NCBI GenBank assembly: GCA_019347595.1
Contig: JAHWLA010000031.1
Span: 1-16,257 of the forward strand
Reading direction: 5' to 3'
Origin: Actinomycetota bacterium
Lineage (GTDB): Bacteria; Actinomycetota; Acidimicrobiia; Acidimicrobiales; JAHWLA01
DNA: 16,257 bases
This document shows, one piece after another, positions 13,818-16,257 of this stretch; the first letter of the stretch is position 1, and the number at the start of each line of letters is the position of its first letter. The notes under the pieces are model-generated. The model was not told the origin of the DNA, ran no database searches, and saw only the letters and a list, made by a program, of their open reading frames with translations. The translations under genes and the position numbers were made by a program.

Positions 13818-14696
13818 GTGTCGCCGACCCGCCTCCTCACTTTCCTTCTTCGTATCGGCTGGGCCGTGCTCCCCTTGACCCTCGGATCGGCATTGGCGTC
13901 GGCGTTGGATTCGCGGTCCCGCGACGTGCAGGTCGTCGGCTCCACCCTGGCGTGGGGGGTGTGGGCCGTCGTGCTCCTGGCAACGCTCGTCCCCCATCCC
14001 GTCAGCCTGACGGCCGTCCGCGTGGTGGCGCCCGCGGCGATGGTGTTGGCAGTGTGGTCCGCGGTTGAGGGCGCGGTGTCGGTGGCAGTTCTGCTCGGGG
14101 CGCTGCTCGGTGCGTTGGTCGTGGTCGCCGTCGCCTTCGCGGCGGAGGTCGGCGTGGCGTTCGTGAACGGCTCCGCCTATCCCAACGAGCGGCGCTTCCC
14201 GCTGCGGCCGCCGGGTGCCGTGCTGTTGGGGACGGTGCAGGCGGCGTGGGCGATTGCGGTCGGCGCGCCCGTCGGCGGCGCGTTGTTGGTCGCGGCCGAC
14301 CGGGTCGTTCTCGGCGCCGTCGTGCTCGTCGTCGGGGTGCCCGCGGCAGTGGTGGCGTGGCGGGCGCTGCACGCGCTGTCGCGGCGGTGGTTCGTCTTCG
14401 TCCCCGCCGGCGTGGTGCTGCACGACGCCCACGCGCTGCTCGACCCGGTGCTGTTCCCGCGCAAGCTCGTCGACGTGCTGCGGCTGGCGCCCGCCGACAC
14501 CGACTCGCTCGACCTGACCAAGGGCGCGCCGGGGTTGGCCGTCGAGTTGGTGCTGCGGGAGAAGGTGCCGATGGTGCTGACGGTGCCGGGCAATCGAGGC
14601 GGCGAGTCCGGCTCGTCGGCCCGGTTGTTGTTCTCGCCGACGCGGCCGGGCGCCGTGCTCACCGAGGCGGCGGCCCGGCGGTTGCCGGTCGAGTAG
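13818..14696 (+). CDS. Unrecognised multi-pass membrane protein with C-terminal cytosolic region
   Basis: About 292 residues from the GTG at 13818. Hydrophobic segments follow one another from residue 4 to about 195 (for example WAVLPLTLGSALASAL, VGSTLAWGVWAVVLLATLV, VVAPAAMVLAVW, VLLGALLGALVVVAVAFAA, VLLGTVQAAWAIAVGAPVGG, VVLGAVVLVVGVPAAVVAW), giving six or seven helices. The last ~95 residues are polar and begin RRWFVFVPAGVVLHDAHAL, with DPVLFPRKLVDVLRLAP. No family known to me. The ATG at 13764 is in frame, but its 18 extra codons use A or T at several third positions, unlike the rest of the gene, so I place the start at 13818; the 13724-13817 gap then holds the divergent promoters. It ends one base before the microprotein stop, converging on it. 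Confidence 0.75.
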   Translation: MSPTRLLTFLLRIGWAVLPLTLGSALASALDSRSRDVQVVGSTLAWGVWAVVLLATLVPHPVSLTAVRVVAPAAMVLAVWSAVEGAVSVAVLLGALLGALVVVAVAFAAEVGVAFVNGSAYPNERRFPLRPPGAVLLGTVQAAWAIAVGAPVGGALLVAADRVVLGAVVLVVGVPAAVVAWRALHALSRRWFVFVPAGVVLHDAHALLDPVLFPRKLVDVLRLAPADTDSLDLTKGAPGLAVELVLREKVPMVLTVPGNRGGESGSSARLLFSPTRPGAVLTEAAARRLPVE

Positions 14697-14807
14697 CTAG
14701 ATGGTGCGGCCGAGGATGAAGCCGATGACGAGGCCGGCCACGAACAACAGGGAGATGGCGAGCAGGGCCTGTGTGGCAGTGGCCTGACGGGGCGGGCGCT
14801 CGTTCAT
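14697..14807 (-). CDS. 36-residue single-helix membrane microprotein downstream of mnmA
   Basis: A short ORF, ATG at 14807 and TAG at 14697-14699, encoding MNERPPRQATATQALLAISL followed by LFVAGLVIGFILGRTI. The first twelve residues are polar and basic; residues 14-33 form a good membrane helix containing the G-x3-G type pattern GLVIGFILG, and the C-terminus is RTI. It begins 7 bp after the mnmA stop on the same strand and fills the space up to the converging membrane gene exactly, which argues for real coding. No Shine-Dalgarno is visible; reinitiation after mnmA is plausible. Function unknown. Confidence 0.65.
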   Translation of the reverse strand: MNERPPRQATATQALLAISLLFVAGLVIGFILGRTI

Positions 14808-14814
14808 CGCGTGG

Positions 14815-15852
14815 TCATCGGCCGGCGATTCCGCCACCCAGCACAGTGTCGCCGTCGTAGACGACCACGCTCTGGCCGGGCGCCACGCGGCGCTGCGCTT
14901 CGGTCAGCGTGACGCCGTCGCCGTCCCAGGTGGCCGCGGCCGGGCGGCCATGGGCGCTCCACTGCACGAGCACGCGGTGTCCGGCATGAGGCGGCGTGGT
15001 CGCCCACGTCGTCTGCGTCATGGCGATGCGGTCGCTGAGCACGTCGGTGAGCGGACCGACCGTGACGGTGGCCGTTGCCATGTCGACGGCGACGGCATAG
15101 CGCCGCTCGTTGTTGCCGCCGATGTCGAGGCCGCGGCGCTGGCCGACGGTGACCAGCTCGACGGCGGGCACCGTGCCGAGCGTTGCGCCCGTGGCCGCGT
15201 CGACGACGCGACCGGGGCGCATCGGGATGCGTTCGCCGAGGAAGGCTTCGCGTCCGCCGGTGGAGGTGATGAAGCAGACGTCCTGGCTGTCGGGCTTGGT
15301 GGCCGTGCGCAGGTTGCGCGCCGCGGCGATGGCGCGGACGTCGTCCTTGGTCGTGGTGCCGAGCGGTAGCAGGGTGCGCGCCAGTTGGTCCTGGCCGAGC
15401 ATGTAGAGGACGTACGACTGGTCCTTGGCCCGGTCGGCGCCGCGAGCGATGCGGCGGCTGCCGTCGGGCGTGGTGACGACGCGGGCGTGGTGGCCGGTCG
15501 CCACGGCGTCGAAACCCAACTGGTCGGCCCGGCGCAGGAAGCGGTCGAACTTGAGGTGGCGGTTGCACTCGACGCACGGGTTCGGCGTGTCGCCGTGGGC
15601 GTGGGCGTCGACGTAGGGCGCCACCACGTGGGTGTCGAAGTCATCGGTGAAGTTGAAGACGTGGTGGGTGATGCCGAGCTGCTGGGCGACGCGGCGGGCG
15701 TCCTCCACGTCGGCCACCGAGCAGCACCCCGAGTCGCTGGGCCCGCCCCACAGCTTCATGGTGGCGCCCACGACGTCGTGGCCTTGTTCTTGCAGGAGCG
15801 CGGCAGCCACGGACGAGTCGACCCCACCCGACATGGCGACGAGGACCCTCAT
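14815..15852 (-). CDS. mnmA: tRNA-specific 2-thiouridylase
   Basis: 345 residues. MnmA puts sulphur on U34 of tRNAs for Lys, Glu and Gln, taking it from a persulfide delivered from a cysteine desulfurase. Residues: ATP-pyrophosphatase P-loop SGGVDSS (8-14), TMKLWGG (31-37), first catalytic Cys96 in NPCVECNRHLKF, VATGHHAR (117-124), KDQSYVLYML (143-152), second Cys193 in SQDVCFI, then GQRRGLDIGG and the C-terminal beta-barrel ending PGQSVVVYDGDTVLGGGI. Both cysteines are intact. The ATG at 15852 is used because the protein then starts MRVLVAMSGG, as in homologues; its ATGA overlaps the stop of the cysteine-desulfurase tail, showing that iscS and mnmA are translationally coupled. The microprotein follows. 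Confidence 0.96.
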   Translation of the reverse strand: MRVLVAMSGGVDSSVAAALLQEQGHDVVGATMKLWGGPSDSGCCSVADVEDARRVAQQLGITHHVFNFTDDFDTHVVAPYVDAHAHGDTPNPCVECNRHLKFDRFLRRADQLGFDAVATGHHARVVTTPDGSRRIARGADRAKDQSYVLYMLGQDQLARTLLPLGTTTKDDVRAIAAARNLRTATKPDSQDVCFITSTGGREAFLGERIPMRPGRVVDAATGATLGTVPAVELVTVGQRRGLDIGGNNERRYAVAVDMATATVTVGPLTDVLSDRIAMTQTTWATTPPHAGHRVLVQWSAHGRPAAATWDGDGVTLTEAQRRVAPGQSVVVYDGDTVLGGGIAGR

Positions 15853-16257
15853 CGCAGCCGCTCGACTGCCGCGGGGACTGCGCTGAGGGCGAGGTCGATG
15901 TCGTCGTCGGTGGTCGACCACCCCAGCGAGAAGCGCACGGCACTGAGGGCGTCGTGGCGAGCGATGCCCATGGCGGTGAGGATGCCGCGGTGCACGCGGG
16001 CGTAGGCGATGGCGTCGCCGAACTGGCGCAGCACGCCGCCGCCGGGGCGGGCGCGCGGGGGCACGGCGCGGTTGCGCACGAGCAGCAGGGCGAGGATCAC
16101 CGCCCCGAACGACAGGCCGTTCAGCAGGAACGCCAGCCCGGGCCCGAGGGTGTAGAGCAGCAGCCCGGCCACGGCGGGGCCGATGGCGCGGGCGGCGTTG
16201 AACTGCACCGAGTTGAGGGTGATGGCCGACAGCAGGTGCTCCCGGGGCACCAGCTGC
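15849..16257 (-). CDS. Chimeric ORF: MFS transporter fragment joined in frame to the C-terminal tail of a cysteine desulfurase (5' end cut by window)
   Basis: The frame is open across the right edge (LVPREHLLSAITLNSVQFN), so the real start is outside. The first ~90 residues match the middle of an EntS/DHA3-type MFS exporter: NAARAIGPAVAGLLLYTLG (19-36), FLLNGLSFGAVILALLLV (41-58), then QFGDAIAYARVHRGI (76-90). From LTAMGI (91-96) on, the protein matches the end of IscS/NifS desulfurases: SAVRFSLGWSTTDDDIDLAL (103-122) and AAVERLR. The switch lies near 15966-15990, at a stretch where both families have an I/V-L-x-A pattern. The desulfurase part lacks the PLP lysine and the catalytic Cys loop, so it cannot be an active enzyme. 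Its TGA overlaps the mnmA ATG, the natural iscS-mnmA arrangement. Assembly chimera or real recombination; not decidable here. Confidence 0.8.
   Translation of the reverse strand, partial: QLVPREHLLSAITLNSVQFNAARAIGPAVAGLLLYTLGPGLAFLLNGLSFGAVILALLLVRNRAVPPRARPGGGVLRQFGDAIAYARVHRGILTAMGIARHDALSAVRFSLGWSTTDDDIDLALSAVPAAVERLR

Overview
This is a high-GC chromosomal segment whose genes use G or C at most third codon positions and often start with GTG. The gene content and order point to an actinobacterium, most likely a member of the Acidimicrobiia; that placement is an inference from protein style and synteny, not from a marker search. The chromosomal frame is gatC (left edge, incomplete), ligA, a cobalamin-independent methionine-synthase-like gene, mnmA and the tail of a cysteine desulfurase, all on the minus strand. 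The same genes occur in the same relative order in Mycobacterium tuberculosis, so this is an old core neighbourhood with other genes inserted into it.

Layout from left to right. At 1-2337 the minus strand carries a 2[4Fe-4S] ferredoxin, an alpha/beta hydrolase overlapping it, an AbiEi/DUF559-type protein and gatC. At 2397-4357 the plus strand carries a sugar/metabolite MFS transporter overlapping a small membrane-anchored lipoprotein, followed by an SCP2 (lipid-carrier) protein at 4392-4802. At 4916-9432 the minus strand carries a PASTA-domain Ser/Thr kinase, an SDR oxidoreductase resembling the MFE-2 hydroxyacyl-CoA dehydrogenase, and a DHA2-type MFS exporter. At 9533-10648 three overlapping plus-strand genes encode one cytosolic protein, one four-helix membrane protein and one single-pass protein with an outer domain; none is recognised. 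They converge on ligA (10637-12658), behind which lies the MetE-like gene. A divergent, unrecognised membrane protein (13818-14696) converges on a 36-residue membrane microprotein and mnmA.

The window lies in the non-mobile core of a genome: there is no transposase, integrase, CRISPR array, tRNA or rRNA that I can see. Points worth attention are: (1) the minus-strand ORF at the right edge, which is an MFS-transporter fragment joined in frame to the last ~43 residues of a cysteine desulfurase, either a real rearrangement or an assembly chimera; (2) five genes with a TANNNT -10 box exactly 6-7 nt before the start codon, which indicates leaderless transcripts; (3) a perfect 23+23 bp palindrome between the PASTA kinase and the three-gene cassette, and a related-looking palindrome near 1.3 kb; (4) the three-gene cassette and the microprotein, which have no function I can name. 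I found no clear new defence or biosynthetic system. No intergenic stretch exceeds 300 bp; the longest, 6449-6641, holds a large inverted repeat.
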